This document shows, piece by piece, positions 42,222-51,945 of a stretch of DNA of 64,000 nt (position 1 is its first letter; each line of letters begins with the position of its first letter). This DNA is from Maribacter sp. PR1 (GTDB taxonomy: Bacteria > Bacteroidota > Bacteroidia > Flavobacteriales > Flavobacteriaceae): positions 248,001-312,000 of the forward strand of contig NZ_JAQPCG010000004.1 of assembly GCF_028464145.1 (NCBI RefSeq). The letters run 5' to 3'. The position numbers and the translations under genes are program-made. A model generated the notes under the pieces. It did no database searches, was not told the DNA's origin, and was given only the letters and a program-made list of their open reading frames with translations.

Positions 42222-42295
42222 CGAAAATACGCTCGACAATCACTTATTGAAATGATGTAGGTCAGTCTCACCTATTTTTTTTGACTTTATTTTTG
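42222..42295. promoter_or_regulatory. Bidirectional box-controlled promoter, hsp20 and P-type ATPase
   Basis: Box ATGATGTAGGTCAG (42252-42265). Rightward -7 TATTTTTG (42288-42295, perfect); leftward TATTTTCG (42229-42222, one mismatch). Both at the standard offset. Confidence 0.75.
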
Positions 42296-42313
42296 AGAAA
42301 ACAAAAAAGCACT

Positions 42314-44809
42314 ATGTCCGTACATAACTTCGATATAAAAGGATTGACAAATGAGGAAGTTGAAACGTCCAGAAGGAAACACGGATCAAATACATTAACT
42401 TATAGAAGTGAAAACGGTTTTCTTGATGCATTAAAAAGTTTGGCCAAGGAACCTATGGTCATCTTGCTTTTGGTAGCGTCATCCATCTATTTTATTAGTG
42501 GGAATGTAGGGGACGGTATATTTTTGGCAGGGGCCATTGTTTTGGTTGCCTCAATTTCAATTTATCAAGATTCTAGAAGCCGTAAGGCACTTGAAAAACT
42601 GAAAGCACTTACACAGCCCAATTGCACTGTCATAAGGGAAGGAGAGGTCATTGGAATCCCAAGCAATCAGGTTGTTATAGGCGATAGTCTTATGGTCGAG
42701 GAGGGTACCGTAATCCCTGCTGATGGTATCATTATCCATTCTAACGATTTTTCTGTCAGTGAATCTATTTTAACAGGAGAATCCTTTTCGGTTTTCAAGG
42801 ATTCCGAAAAGGATAACAATTCAATTTTTAGCGGTACTACAGTAGCAAGCGGCTTGGCAATTGCCACAGTTACCGCTGTTGGCAATAACACTGAACTGGG
42901 AAAAATAGGGAAAAGTCTGGAGGCTATTCAAGAAGAGAAAACTCCCTTGGAAAAACAGATAGGCAATTTTGTCAAAAAAATGTCTATTTGGGGTGTGGTG
43001 GCATTTCTGCTAGTCTGGGGAATGAACTATTATAAATCCTTTGATCTACTAGACAGTTTACTCAAGGCACTTACCATTGCAATGAGTATTCTGCCTGAGG
43101 AAATACCAGTAGCCTTTACCACATTTATGGCCCTCGGTACCTGGCGATTAATGAAAATGGGGGTATTGGTGAAACAAATAAAAACTGTGGAAACTTTGGG
43201 CAGCGCTACGGTAATCTGTGCGGACAAAACCGGTACCCTTACCCAGAACAAAATGAGTTTGGCAAAACTTTTTGTATTACAGACCGGAGAGACCACAATT
43301 CCCCAAAATGAATTGGGCCAAGCTGAGAAAGAACTGATTACCTTGGCCATGTGGGCCAGCGAACCTATTCCATTCGACCCCATGGAAGTTGCACTTCATT
43401 CCGCCTATGGTCAATTAATAGATGGCGATGAACGACCAAATTATCATATGGTGCATGAATACCCCATCGGCGGAAAACCTCCAATGATGACGCATCTTTT
43501 CCAAAATAAAAATGGCCATAGGGTCATTGCCGCCAAGGGAGCTCCCGAAGCTTTTTTTGAAATTTCGAACTTAACAACCCTTGAGAAATCACAAATAGAG
43601 GAAACCATAAAATCTTTGGGTAAAGAGGGTTATAGGTTATTGGGGGTTGGGCAAGCCCAATTTAAAGGTATTGAATTTCCCGAAAGGCAACAAGAGTTCA
43701 AATTCGATTTTAAGGGAATTGTAGCTTTCTATGACCCCCCAAAAGAAAACATACCCAAGGTATTGGCATCCTTTGATAAGGCTGGAATTGATGTAAAATT
43801 GGTTACTGGAGACAATTCGGAAACTGCAATTGCCATTGCCAAAGAGATTAATTTTGTAGGATATGACCGATGTATGACGGGCGATGAACTAATGCGATTA
43901 AACAATGTTGAATTAAGGGAAAAAGTAAAAACAACCCAGGTCTATACGCGTATGTTTCCCGATGCCAAGCTCCGAATTATCAATGCCATAAAAGCAAATA
44001 ATGAGGTAGTGGCTATGATCGGTGATGGGGTTAATGATGGCCCAGCTCTTAAAGCTTCCCATTTTGGGATAGCTATGGGAAAAAAAGGGACGGAAATTGC
44101 CAAACAGGCCGCTTCTTTGATTCTTGTGGATGATGACCTATCCAAATTAGTGGATGCCATTGCCATCGGAAGAAAAATTTACACGAATCTTAAAAAAGCA
44201 ATTCAATATGTGATATCCATTCATATCCCTATTATATTGACCGTATTTATTCCTTTGGCTCTTGGGTGGCTATACCCAACTATATTTTCGCCCTCGCATG
44301 TTATTTTATTGGAGTTAATCATGGGACCCACATGTTCCATTATCTATGAAAATGAACCTATGGAAAAAAACACCATGGTTCAGAAACCCAGGCCATTTAC
44401 TACTACCTTTTTTAAGTTTAGGGAATTGGTAACAAGTATAATACAAGGACTCGCCATCACCCTTGGGGCTCTCCTCGTGTATCAATATGCCGTGGCGGAA
44501 GGCTTAAACGAATCTACTACCAGAACTATGGTTTTTATTGTACTTATTGCAGCCAATATCTTTCTCACTCTTGTCAATCGTTCCTTTTACTTTTCAATAC
44601 TTACAACGTTGAAGTACAAAAATAATTTGGTGCCGCTGATTATTGGTATTACCATTGTCATAGTAGCATTGTTACTTTACATTCCTGCATTTACCCATTT
44701 TTTTGAATTTGAAATGCTAACTCCAAAGCTATTATTGATAAGTGTACTTTCGGGATTTGGAGCGGTAATCTGGTACGAATTGGTTAAATGGGGCAAACGA
44801 CTAAATTGA
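42314..44809 (+). CDS. Cation-transporting P-type ATPase (P2-like)
   Basis: The 831-residue pump has an N-terminal cation-ATPase domain (L-T-N-E-E-V-E-T-S-R-R-K-H-G-S-N), ion-site helix L-P-E-E-I-P-V-A-F, phosphorylation motif D-K-T-G-T (Asp304), T-G-D-N hinge and G-D-G-V-N-D-G-P-A, plus ten or so membrane segments. Closest to Ca2+/Mn2+ or Na+ type pumps; ion not certain. The promoter's -7 at 42288-42295 rules out the TTG at 42281, so ATG 42314 is the start. Confidence 0.92.
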   Translation: MSVHNFDIKGLTNEEVETSRRKHGSNTLTYRSENGFLDALKSLAKEPMVILLLVASSIYFISGNVGDGIFLAGAIVLVASISIYQDSRSRKALEKLKALTQPNCTVIREGEVIGIPSNQVVIGDSLMVEEGTVIPADGIIIHSNDFSVSESILTGESFSVFKDSEKDNNSIFSGTTVASGLAIATVTAVGNNTELGKIGKSLEAIQEEKTPLEKQIGNFVKKMSIWGVVAFLLVWGMNYYKSFDLLDSLLKALTIAMSILPEEIPVAFTTFMALGTWRLMKMGVLVKQIKTVETLGSATVICADKTGTLTQNKMSLAKLFVLQTGETTIPQNELGQAEKELITLAMWASEPIPFDPMEVALHSAYGQLIDGDERPNYHMVHEYPIGGKPPMMTHLFQNKNGHRVIAAKGAPEAFFEISNLTTLEKSQIEETIKSLGKEGYRLLGVGQAQFKGIEFPERQQEFKFDFKGIVAFYDPPKENIPKVLASFDKAGIDVKLVTGDNSETAIAIAKEINFVGYDRCMTGDELMRLNNVELREKVKTTQVYTRMFPDAKLRIINAIKANNEVVAMIGDGVNDGPALKASHFGIAMGKKGTEIAKQAASLILVDDDLSKLVDAIAIGRKIYTNLKKAIQYVISIHIPIILTVFIPLALGWLYPTIFSPSHVILLELIMGPTCSIIYENEPMEKNTMVQKPRPFTTTFFKFRELVTSIIQGLAITLGALLVYQYAVAEGLNESTTRTMVFIVLIAANIFLTLVNRSFYFSILTTLKYKNNLVPLIIGITIVIVALLLYIPAFTHFFEFEMLTPKLLLISVLSGFGAVIWYELVKWGKRLN

Positions 44810-44828
44810 TACAAGAATAATAAAAGAG

Positions 44829-45482
44829 TTACAGTTTCACCCCAAAAGCCAAATCCCCTGCATCTCCGATTCCGGGAATAATGTACCCCTTACTGTTCAA
44901 TTTTTCATCAATGGCAGCAATCCATAAATGCGTGTTTTCAGGAAAAACCCTTTTAATATGTTCAATTCCAGATTTTGAACCTATTACGGAAAGAATATGA
45001 ATCTGCTCTGGTTTTCCATGACCCTTCAGCGCATCAAGAACATTTTCCAGTGTCTTCCCAGTAGCCAACATAGGATCGGTAAGTACCAAGGTTTTACCGG
45101 ACAAAGAAGGAGCGGCGAAGTACTTCACAATAACTTCAAAAGCATCTTCATCACCCCTATGATGTCGATAGGCCGATATAAAGGCATTCTCGGCACTATC
45201 AAAATAATTCAACATACCTTGATGAAGAGGCAAACCTGCCCGTAGCACTGAACATAATACTAGATTATTCTTTGGTAAGGATATTTCCTTACCACCAAAA
45301 GGTGTTTTTACCGTAGTATTCGTATAATTCAAATTTTTACTCAACTCATAACTTAGGATTTCCCCAATCCGCTCTATGTTGCGACGAAATCGCATGGAAT
45401 CCCTTTGGATATCAGCATCCCTGATTTCCGCAATAAATTTATTCAAAAGCGAGTCTTCCTTGCCAAAGTGATGGACGGTCAT
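44829..45482 (-). CDS. upp: Uracil phosphoribosyltransferase
   Basis: The 217-residue salvage enzyme has the PRPP loop D-P-M-L-A-T-G-K-T and the C-terminal G-Y-I-I-P-G-I-G-D-A-G-D uracil-binding signature. It is the second gene of a unit with the M50-CBS protease 12 bp upstream, a coupling suggesting pyrimidine salvage in low-energy conditions. Confidence 0.96.
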   Translation of the reverse strand: MTVHHFGKEDSLLNKFIAEIRDADIQRDSMRFRRNIERIGEILSYELSKNLNYTNTTVKTPFGGKEISLPKNNLVLCSVLRAGLPLHQGMLNYFDSAENAFISAYRHHRGDEDAFEVIVKYFAAPSLSGKTLVLTDPMLATGKTLENVLDALKGHGKPEQIHILSVIGSKSGIEHIKRVFPENTHLWIAAIDEKLNSKGYIIPGIGDAGDLAFGVKL

Positions 45483-45494
45483 AGTTTAAAAATT

Positions 45495-46583
45495 TTACTT
45501 TAAAGGTACAGATTTGAATAGGATATACTCTCCAATATTGGTCCTATCAATGACACCTGCCAACGTACCCTCTTCCATAACAGGGAAAAAACTTTTCTTT
45601 TCTTTTGCGAACAGTTCCATCACTTTTAATATTTCCATTGATGCATCCACGGTCTTAAAATCTTTATCCATTACATCCTTCACCACAAGCAATGGTGTGC
45701 TTGCATGTTTTAGGACATGTTTTTGGGTAACAATGCCAACAATTTCATCCTTCTCTATAACAACAAAATCCTTTTCGGTTCCCGCAAGGGTAATGTCCAT
45801 CACGTCCTTTATTGTATGGATAGGACTTAACAACGTGATATTCGTCAAGGTCGCTTCCCTGACCATATGACCTTCCAATAGGGAATTTTGTTTTACCATT
45901 TGGTTCTCGCCATAAGCTCCAAAAAAGATAAAAAAGGCAATCAGAATTAAAAATGGATTGAATAAAAGTCCGAGAATGAAAAATAGAATCGCTAGGCCCT
46001 GACCAATAGAAGAGGCTATTCCAGTAGCCTCGACACGACCTAATTTAAAGGACAACAAGGCTCTTAATACCCTACCACCATCCATAGGAAAGGCAGGAAT
46101 TAGATTAAAAACCACCAACATTATATTGGCTATGAAAAGATAGAACAAAAAGTTTTGGAACGTGGGTTGGTACAAAACTTCCTCCAATACGATGGCATCA
46201 AAGTCAAAATAGCTTTTTACAGGAACTACCAAAACAAGTAGGATGGCAATAACCACATTAACGGCAGGTCCGGCAAGGGCAACCAATAGTTCCTGTCTAG
46301 GTTTTTCTGGCATCTTTTCCAACATGGCTACTCCACCAATAGGTAAAAGTGTTATTTTTTGGGTGTTGATATTGAATCTTTTTGCGGTTAGCGCATGACC
46401 TAATTCGTGAAGTACTACACATATGAACAAGACCAAAATTAGGGCTTCATTAAGTAGTATTCTATCCAAATTAGACCCTCGCTGTATCTCCAGGAAAGCG
46501 ACCCAAAACAGCAATAGGGTAAACGTCCAATGTACTTCTATCTTAATCCCAGAAATACTCCCCAATTTTAAAACACCCTTCAT
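45495..46583 (-). CDS. Site-2 protease family (M50) with CBS pair
   Basis: The 362-residue membrane metalloprotease has H-E-L-G-H near 62-66, N-L-I-P-A-F-P-M-D-G-G-R-V second motif near 160-172, six membrane segments, and two C-terminal CBS domains (about 235-355). CBS pairs bind adenylates, so the enzyme may read energy charge. The same architecture (SpoIVFB-like; Rip3 in mycobacteria) occurs in hypoxia regulons. Its box is shared with pfkB. Confidence 0.92.
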   Translation of the reverse strand: MKGVLKLGSISGIKIEVHWTFTLLLFWVAFLEIQRGSNLDRILLNEALILVLFICVVLHELGHALTAKRFNINTQKITLLPIGGVAMLEKMPEKPRQELLVALAGPAVNVVIAILLVLVVPVKSYFDFDAIVLEEVLYQPTFQNFLFYLFIANIMLVVFNLIPAFPMDGGRVLRALLSFKLGRVEATGIASSIGQGLAILFFILGLLFNPFLILIAFFIFFGAYGENQMVKQNSLLEGHMVREATLTNITLLSPIHTIKDVMDITLAGTEKDFVVIEKDEIVGIVTQKHVLKHASTPLLVVKDVMDKDFKTVDASMEILKVMELFAKEKKSFFPVMEEGTLAGVIDRTNIGEYILFKSVPLK

Positions 46584-46600
46584 ATTCTTTTGATTTTAAG

Positions 46601-46674
46601 CGAAAGTATTCTAGAGGTACTTTTTCAACAATGACATTGGTCATATGAGACCACTTGCCATACTATTATATTTG
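46601..46674. promoter_or_regulatory. Bidirectional box-controlled promoter, protease-upp and pfkB
   Basis: Perfect box ATGACATTGGTCAT (46631-46644). Rightward -7 TATATTTG (46667-46674, perfect); leftward TACTTTCG (46608-46601, one mismatch). Confidence 0.82.
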
Positions 46675-46702
46675 AGGAAACACAGGTAAAAAGTCCCATA
46701 AT

Positions 46703-47668
46703 ATGAATAGGATAATTACATTAACGGTCAACCCGGCCATTGACAAAAGCACTACGGTAGCGGGAATAAAACCCAATAGTAAATTAAGATGTAGCAGTCC
46801 CGTCTATGAGGCTGGCGGTGGCGGCATAAACGTTTCGCGCGTGCTGCATGAACTGGGTGGGACATCCTTATGCATGTATATGGCAGGAGGGCCAACGGGA
46901 AGCCACTTAAACGATATGTTGGTTGATTTTGGTATTCCGCAACTAGTAGTTCCCATAGAAGGATGGGTGCGTGAAAACATTGCGGTTACAGACACTAAAA
47001 ATAAAGAACAATACCGATTTGGGATGCCCGGACCCATGATCAAAGAACAAGAATGGAAAAAGACTTTGGAACAACTGGAAGCCGTACTCACAGAAGGCGA
47101 TATCTTGGTGGCCAGTGGAAGCCTATGTCCCGGAATGCCAACTGACTTTTTTGCCAGAATATCTAAAATTGCCGGAGATAAAAATGTGAAATATATACTC
47201 GACACCTCGGGGGAAGCCTTATTGAAAGGCGCACGGACCGGAGTCTATTTATTAAAGCCCAATCTAGGCGAACTCGCTACGCTCTGCGGTGTAAAAACAA
47301 TCTCTTTTTTGGAACTGGAATCTATTGCTCAAACTTTTTTAAAAAATAATCCTTGTGAGGTATTAGTGGTTTCATTAGGACCTCAAGGGGCAGTAATGCT
47401 TACTGCTCAATCCGTTGATTATATTTCTGCACCTATTGTGTGCCAAAAAAGTACCATTGGTGCTGGTGATAGTATGGTCGCAGGAATGGTGCTTGCCCTT
47501 GCCCAGGGAAAATCATTACAAGAAATGGCTAAATATGGGGTTGCTTGTGGAACGGCGGCCACCATGACATCAGGCACCCAGCTATGTAAAAGAAAAGACG
47601 TGGAGGAATTAAACGATTGGATAAGCTCCAATTCAAGTACATCCCAAAAAATTAAAATCAACGTCTAA
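46703..47668 (+). CDS. pfkB: 6-phosphofructokinase, PfkB type
   Basis: The 321-residue ribokinase-fold kinase starts R-I-I-T-L-T-V-N-P-A-I-D, has G-G-G-G-I-N-V-S-R near 38-46 and the catalytic S-T-I-G-A-G-D-S-M-V-A-G. Similarity to E. coli Pfk-2 is high over the whole length. It phosphorylates fructose 6-phosphate. First of three genes with a GCS2-CBS protein and a deacylase. Confidence 0.92.
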   Translation: MNRIITLTVNPAIDKSTTVAGIKPNSKLRCSSPVYEAGGGGINVSRVLHELGGTSLCMYMAGGPTGSHLNDMLVDFGIPQLVVPIEGWVRENIAVTDTKNKEQYRFGMPGPMIKEQEWKKTLEQLEAVLTEGDILVASGSLCPGMPTDFFARISKIAGDKNVKYILDTSGEALLKGARTGVYLLKPNLGELATLCGVKTISFLELESIAQTFLKNNPCEVLVVSLGPQGAVMLTAQSVDYISAPIVCQKSTIGAGDSMVAGMVLALAQGKSLQEMAKYGVACGTAATMTSGTQLCKRKDVEELNDWISSNSSTSQKIKINV

Positions 47669-47693
47669 AGCAAAGTAAATTAAAAAAACTACC

Positions 47694-49550
47694 ATGGGAA
47701 CCAACCAAGTAGATAAAATTGATAAAAATTCTAGAGCAAGGTTCATTAAAAATCTGCTGAACGATATTCAGGCATTAAAAATCATGCTAAAAGAAGGTAT
47801 GATTGAAAGTGAGGTTATGCATATTGGTTCTGAACAGGAGTTTTGTTTGGTTGATGAAAACTGGCGTCCCACCCAAGACGCGATAAGAATTCTAAAAGCT
47901 GTTAACGACTCCCATTTTACGAACGAAATTGCACGTTATAATATTGAGATCAACTTGGATCCTGAAGAGTTAAAGGAGAAGTGTTTCTCAGTGATGGAAA
48001 AAAAACTGAGGTTTTTTCTTAACAAAGCAATGTTGACCGCTAGCAAATATGATAACAAAATTATATTAACGGGAATACTGCCAACAATTACCACACAAGA
48101 GCTTTCCATGGAGTTCATGACACCAAACATCCGTTACGAACTCTTGAACAATGCTGTAAAATTGTTACGTAAGAAAGATTTTGAAATGCATATTCGCGGA
48201 GTGGACGAACTGTCAATTCACCATGATTCAGTTTTATTTGAGGCTTGTAACACCAGTTTTCAAATGCATCTCCAGATTACTCCAGATGATTTTGTATCTA
48301 GCTATAATTGGGCGCAGGCAATTTCAGGTCCAGTACTTGGGATAGCCACAAACTCTCCATTATTGATGGGACGTGAACTTTGGAGCGAGACTCGGATAGC
48401 CTTGTTTCAACAGAGTATAGACACAAGAAGTTCCTCCTATTCCCTGCAAGACAAACTAGCCAGAGTTACCTTCGGAAATGAATGGGCATCAGGGTCTATT
48501 ATCGATATTTATAAGGAGGACATCGCTCAATATGAGGTAATGTTGTCCGATAATGTGGAAAAAGATTCGCTGCTAGAACTTAAAAAAGGTAATATTCCAA
48601 AACTGAATGCCCTCAATCTGCACAATGGAACCATTTATCGCTGGAACCGTCCTTGTTACGGTGCAACTAAAGAGAATGCCCATATTCGAATCGAAAACAG
48701 ATACCTCCCATCAGGTCCTACAGTTTTGGATGAAATGGCCAATTTTGCATTTTGGGTTGGACTAATGAAATCCAGACCCGCTGAGTTTGACGACATAGCA
48801 AAAGTCATGGATTTTCGGGACGCTAAAGATAACTTTATTAAGGCGGCCAGAAATGGTGCCGAAAGTATAATGTTATGGAAAGGTACTGGTATATCCACCA
48901 GAGATTTAGTTACTAAGGAATTACTCCCTTTAGCCTATGAAGGATTAAAAAAATGCGCTATTGACCCTAATGATATCCATCGTTATCTGGAAGTCATTGA
49001 GAAAAGGGCCAAAGGTATTAATGGCGCAAGGTGGAGCATTTTAAATTACCGTCAACTCAAAAAGAACATGAAACAGGACGATGCCGTAACTGCTCTTACT
49101 GGAGCAATTTATGAAAACCAGCAAACATCAGCTCCAGTTTCAGAATGGCCCATGATTCCAAAAGAGTTCAAGGTTCGATCCAATGCCGCATTGGCAAAAC
49201 ACATCATGTCTACCCAATTGCTCACTGTCAATGAAAACGATATGGCAGATATGGCCACTAGCATTATGAATTGGAAAAATATTCATCATGTTCCAGTATT
49301 GAACGACGATAATGAGCTTTGCGGCCTCTTGACTTGGAGCCATATGACAGAATACCTAAAAGAGCAATCGGATTTTACAGCAACCAAAGTAGGGGACCTC
49401 ATGGTAAAGGAAGTAATCTCGGTAAAGCCCGAAACCAATTTGGAGACCGTTTATGAACTAATGGAAAAAAATCATATCGGATGCCTACCCGTCGTGAGTA
49501 AAAGCAACCTTGTTGGTATTATAACCCTAAAAGATATGAGGGAAATATAA
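47694..49550 (+). CDS. GCS2-family ligase fused to CBS domains
   Basis: The 618-residue protein has a carboxylate-amine ligase domain (residues about 30-480; H-I-G-S-E-Q-E-F-C-L-V-D, then G-P-V-L-G-I-A-T-N-S-P and R-I-E-N-R-Y-L-P-S-G-P) related to glutamate-cysteine ligase, and two C-terminal CBS domains (about 500-618). The chemistry should be ATP-dependent amide bond formation gated by adenylate binding; substrates are unknown. It is followed with a 1-bp gap by a desuccinylase-like deacylase that could undo such a bond. Confidence 0.85.
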   Translation: MGTNQVDKIDKNSRARFIKNLLNDIQALKIMLKEGMIESEVMHIGSEQEFCLVDENWRPTQDAIRILKAVNDSHFTNEIARYNIEINLDPEELKEKCFSVMEKKLRFFLNKAMLTASKYDNKIILTGILPTITTQELSMEFMTPNIRYELLNNAVKLLRKKDFEMHIRGVDELSIHHDSVLFEACNTSFQMHLQITPDDFVSSYNWAQAISGPVLGIATNSPLLMGRELWSETRIALFQQSIDTRSSSYSLQDKLARVTFGNEWASGSIIDIYKEDIAQYEVMLSDNVEKDSLLELKKGNIPKLNALNLHNGTIYRWNRPCYGATKENAHIRIENRYLPSGPTVLDEMANFAFWVGLMKSRPAEFDDIAKVMDFRDAKDNFIKAARNGAESIMLWKGTGISTRDLVTKELLPLAYEGLKKCAIDPNDIHRYLEVIEKRAKGINGARWSILNYRQLKKNMKQDDAVTALTGAIYENQQTSAPVSEWPMIPKEFKVRSNAALAKHIMSTQLLTVNENDMADMATSIMNWKNIHHVPVLNDDNELCGLLTWSHMTEYLKEQSDFTATKVGDLMVKEVISVKPETNLETVYELMEKNHIGCLPVVSKSNLVGIITLKDMREI

Positions 49551-49551
49551 A

Positions 49552-50763
49552 ATGGTAAAAGTTTATAGCAAGGCACTTGATCAATCAATCGAAATAGATC
49601 GCATCCTTGGACAAATCAAAGGAGGTACAGCAGGGCCCACGATAATCTTCACCGCTGGAATTCACGGTAACGAACCCTCTGGTATTTTCGCTTTATTAAA
49701 GGCTTTTGATGATATTAAATCAAAGAACATTACTGTTCATGGAAACATATATGCTATTGCCGGCAATGTTTCCGCCCTTGAGCAAGGGATACGTTATCAC
49801 AAGGAAGACCTGAACCGTATGTGGAAAAATGATAGGGTTAAATCACTCTTAGAAAAGCAGAAAATAACTAAAAATGAAGAAGATCACGAACAATACGAAC
49901 TTTACAGAATTATTTCCCAAATTCTAAAAGAAGACAAAGGACCTTTTTATTTTGTTGATTTACATACCACTTCAAGCCCAACAAAACCCTTCATTACAGT
50001 TAACGATACACTATTGAACAGGAAATTCACGCAACAATATCCGGTACCCTTACTTTTAGGGATTGAGGAATATCTGGAGGGCACCCTATTAAATTACATC
50101 AATCAACTTGGCTACGTAGCCTTTGGGTTTGAATCTGGACAACATGATGCCCTTTCTTCCATAGAAAAACATACCGCTTTTGTATACCTTACATTAATCT
50201 ACAGCGGTGTCATCGGTAAAACAGACATAGATTATAATACTTATTATTCTACTCTTTTCAGTTCAACCAAAGATTTAAACCATGCGTATGAAATTGTATA
50301 CCATTACAAAATAGGACATCGGGAAGATTTCTATACAAAACCGGGGTTTACAAATTTTGAGCCGGTAAAAAAAGGGCAACAAATAGCTACCAGTAATTCG
50401 GCACCTATATTTACATCCATGAAGGGAAATATTTTCATGCCCTTATACCAGAAAAAGGGCGAAGATGGCTTTTTTATCATAAAATACATACCTTCAATCT
50501 TTCTTTCCCTTTCTTCATTATTTAGAACATTGCATGTTGATCGTATGCTTGTCCTACTTCCAGGGGTTTCATGGATATCAGACCAGAAAGATGCATTAAG
50601 GGTAGATTTAAGGATAGCGAAATTCTTAGCAAAAAAACTCTTTCATTTAATGGGTTATAGAAGTAGACAGATAGATGAAAATTTCCTCATCGTGAAGAAC
50701 AGGGAGACAGTCTCCAAAAACAAAGAGTATAGGAACACGACTTGGTATCGCAACTCGTACTAG
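49552..50763 (+). CDS. Succinylglutamate desuccinylase/aspartoacylase-like zinc deacylase
   Basis: The 403-residue protein carries the carboxypeptidase-like zinc motif G-I-H-G-N-E-P-S-G near 39-47 and V-D-L-H-T-T-S near 139-145, with E in F-G-F-E-S-G-Q. It should hydrolyse an acyl-amino-acid or similar amide. Translational coupling to the GCS2-CBS gene implies a shared metabolite. Its last 50 residues are basic and not family-like. Confidence 0.8.
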   Translation: MVKVYSKALDQSIEIDRILGQIKGGTAGPTIIFTAGIHGNEPSGIFALLKAFDDIKSKNITVHGNIYAIAGNVSALEQGIRYHKEDLNRMWKNDRVKSLLEKQKITKNEEDHEQYELYRIISQILKEDKGPFYFVDLHTTSSPTKPFITVNDTLLNRKFTQQYPVPLLLGIEEYLEGTLLNYINQLGYVAFGFESGQHDALSSIEKHTAFVYLTLIYSGVIGKTDIDYNTYYSTLFSSTKDLNHAYEIVYHYKIGHREDFYTKPGFTNFEPVKKGQQIATSNSAPIFTSMKGNIFMPLYQKKGEDGFFIIKYIPSIFLSLSSLFRTLHVDRMLVLLPGVSWISDQKDALRVDLRIAKFLAKKLFHLMGYRSRQIDENFLIVKNRETVSKNKEYRNTTWYRNSY

Positions 50764-50807
50764 TAAACTTAAAACCTCATCCTACTTAATTTCTTTGATA
50801 ATCAGGT

Positions 50808-50851
50808 ATGATATAAATCATTAGTTAAAAACCATACAATCAGTAACTTGA
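50808..50851 (+). promoter_or_regulatory. Box with weak -7 upstream of DUF302 gene
   Basis: Perfect palindrome ATGATATAAATCAT (50808-50821); the -7 at the standard offset, TAACTTGA (50844-50851), has two mismatches. Confidence 0.5.
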
Positions 50852-50926
50852 CCCGAGAAATCGCTAATATACATGTATTTTATACGATTCCTTTTAAACA
50901 AATCATATCATTAAAACACTAAATCA

Positions 50927-51325
50927 ATGGACTATTATTTTTCTACCCAATTAAAAAACGTGACGTTTGAAGAAGCAATCTCAAAAACAAAAGAGGCCTT
51001 GAAAAAAGAAGGTTTTGGTGTTTTGACTGAAATAGATATGAAAAACACCTTGAAGCAAAAACTGGATGTTGATATTAAAGACTATAAAATTCTAGGGGCC
51101 TGCAATCCATCCATGGCCTATCAGGCACTTCAGGTAGAAAACAAAATTGGTACCATGCTACCTTGCAATGTAATCGTTCAGGAGAAAGAGGAAGGAAACA
51201 TTGAAATCGCAGCGGTAGATCCAGCCGCATCCATGCAAGCTATAAAAAACAATGCGCTAATCGAAATAGCTGAAAACGTAAGGACAAAACTTAAACAGGT
51301 AATTCAAAATCTGAATAATGTCTAA
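50927..51325 (+). CDS. DUF302 family protein
   Basis: The 132-residue protein is a DUF302 member: T-F-E-E-A-I-S-K-T-K-E-A-L-K-K-E-G-F-G-V-L-T-E-I-D, then G-A-C-N-P-S-M-A-Y-Q-A-L and M-L-P-C-N-V-I-V. The family is widespread in bacteria that face changes in redox and often accompanies stress genes; its biochemical role is unclear. Confidence 0.9.
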   Translation: MDYYFSTQLKNVTFEEAISKTKEALKKEGFGVLTEIDMKNTLKQKLDVDIKDYKILGACNPSMAYQALQVENKIGTMLPCNVIVQEKEEGNIEIAAVDPAASMQAIKNNALIEIAENVRTKLKQVIQNLNNV

Positions 51326-51486
51326 ATGAAGCCCAAACGACTAACATTACTTGGATAGATGTTATTTTTTAATTACCAGTTAATAATAGCCCTATTTTTC
51401 TTTCAGAAATGGAAATGCTACTTACTTTAAAAGTGATAAGGCCTTTAGAACTTTGGGGATCAAAAGACAATAAAATTCTCATAGAT

Positions 51487-51942
51487 CTATTTCCCATATT
51501 TAATTAAAATTGCCATCTGACCTGCATGATGGTTGGTATGTGAGACGATTCTCCCAAAAGCTTCTGCTTTCGTCTTGGTCCCAAATTCTTTGGTCGTAAC
51601 AAGTGTTTCCCAATCCATTACCGTTTGCTGTTCCACAATAGCTTTAAGGGTGTTAAACGAATACGATACATAGTCTTTAAGTTCGGAAAGGTTGGTCCAT
51701 TCACCCGTATCGGTTGAGGCAATTACCGTTTTAGCAATGACCTTTACTCCAGACGCACCAAAAACATTCTTTGCAAAGAGCAATTCTACGTCACCAATAT
51801 GCCTAATCAGAAAACCAACACTATTCACTGAAGGCGGGAGCTTCTTTTTTAGGTCTTCTTCCCTGAGAATTTCAATTTGCTTAGTAAACCGAGTTCTGGC
51901 TTCGGTCCAAAGTTCCACGAACAATTGTGTTTTAGATTTCAT
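51487..51942 (-). CDS. DinB-superfamily protein
   Basis: The 151-residue four-helix protein has H in L-I-R-H-I-G-D-V-E and a His cluster S-H-T-N-H-H-A-G-Q near the C-terminus, the metal-binding triad of DinB/YfiT. Relatives include thiol transferases and stress-induced proteins. It starts 3 bp after the FMN-binding lipoprotein gene and ends the minus-strand unit. Confidence 0.85.
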   Translation of the reverse strand: MKSKTQLFVELWTEARTRFTKQIEILREEDLKKKLPPSVNSVGFLIRHIGDVELLFAKNVFGASGVKVIAKTVIASTDTGEWTNLSELKDYVSYSFNTLKAIVEQQTVMDWETLVTTKEFGTKTKAEAFGRIVSHTNHHAGQMAILIKYGK

Positions 51943-51945
51943 ATG

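Noticed and set aside
51409-51507. Short plus-strand ORF (32 codons) between DUF302 and DinB genes
   Set aside because: No family, no promoter, overlaps the end of the DinB gene on the other strand.
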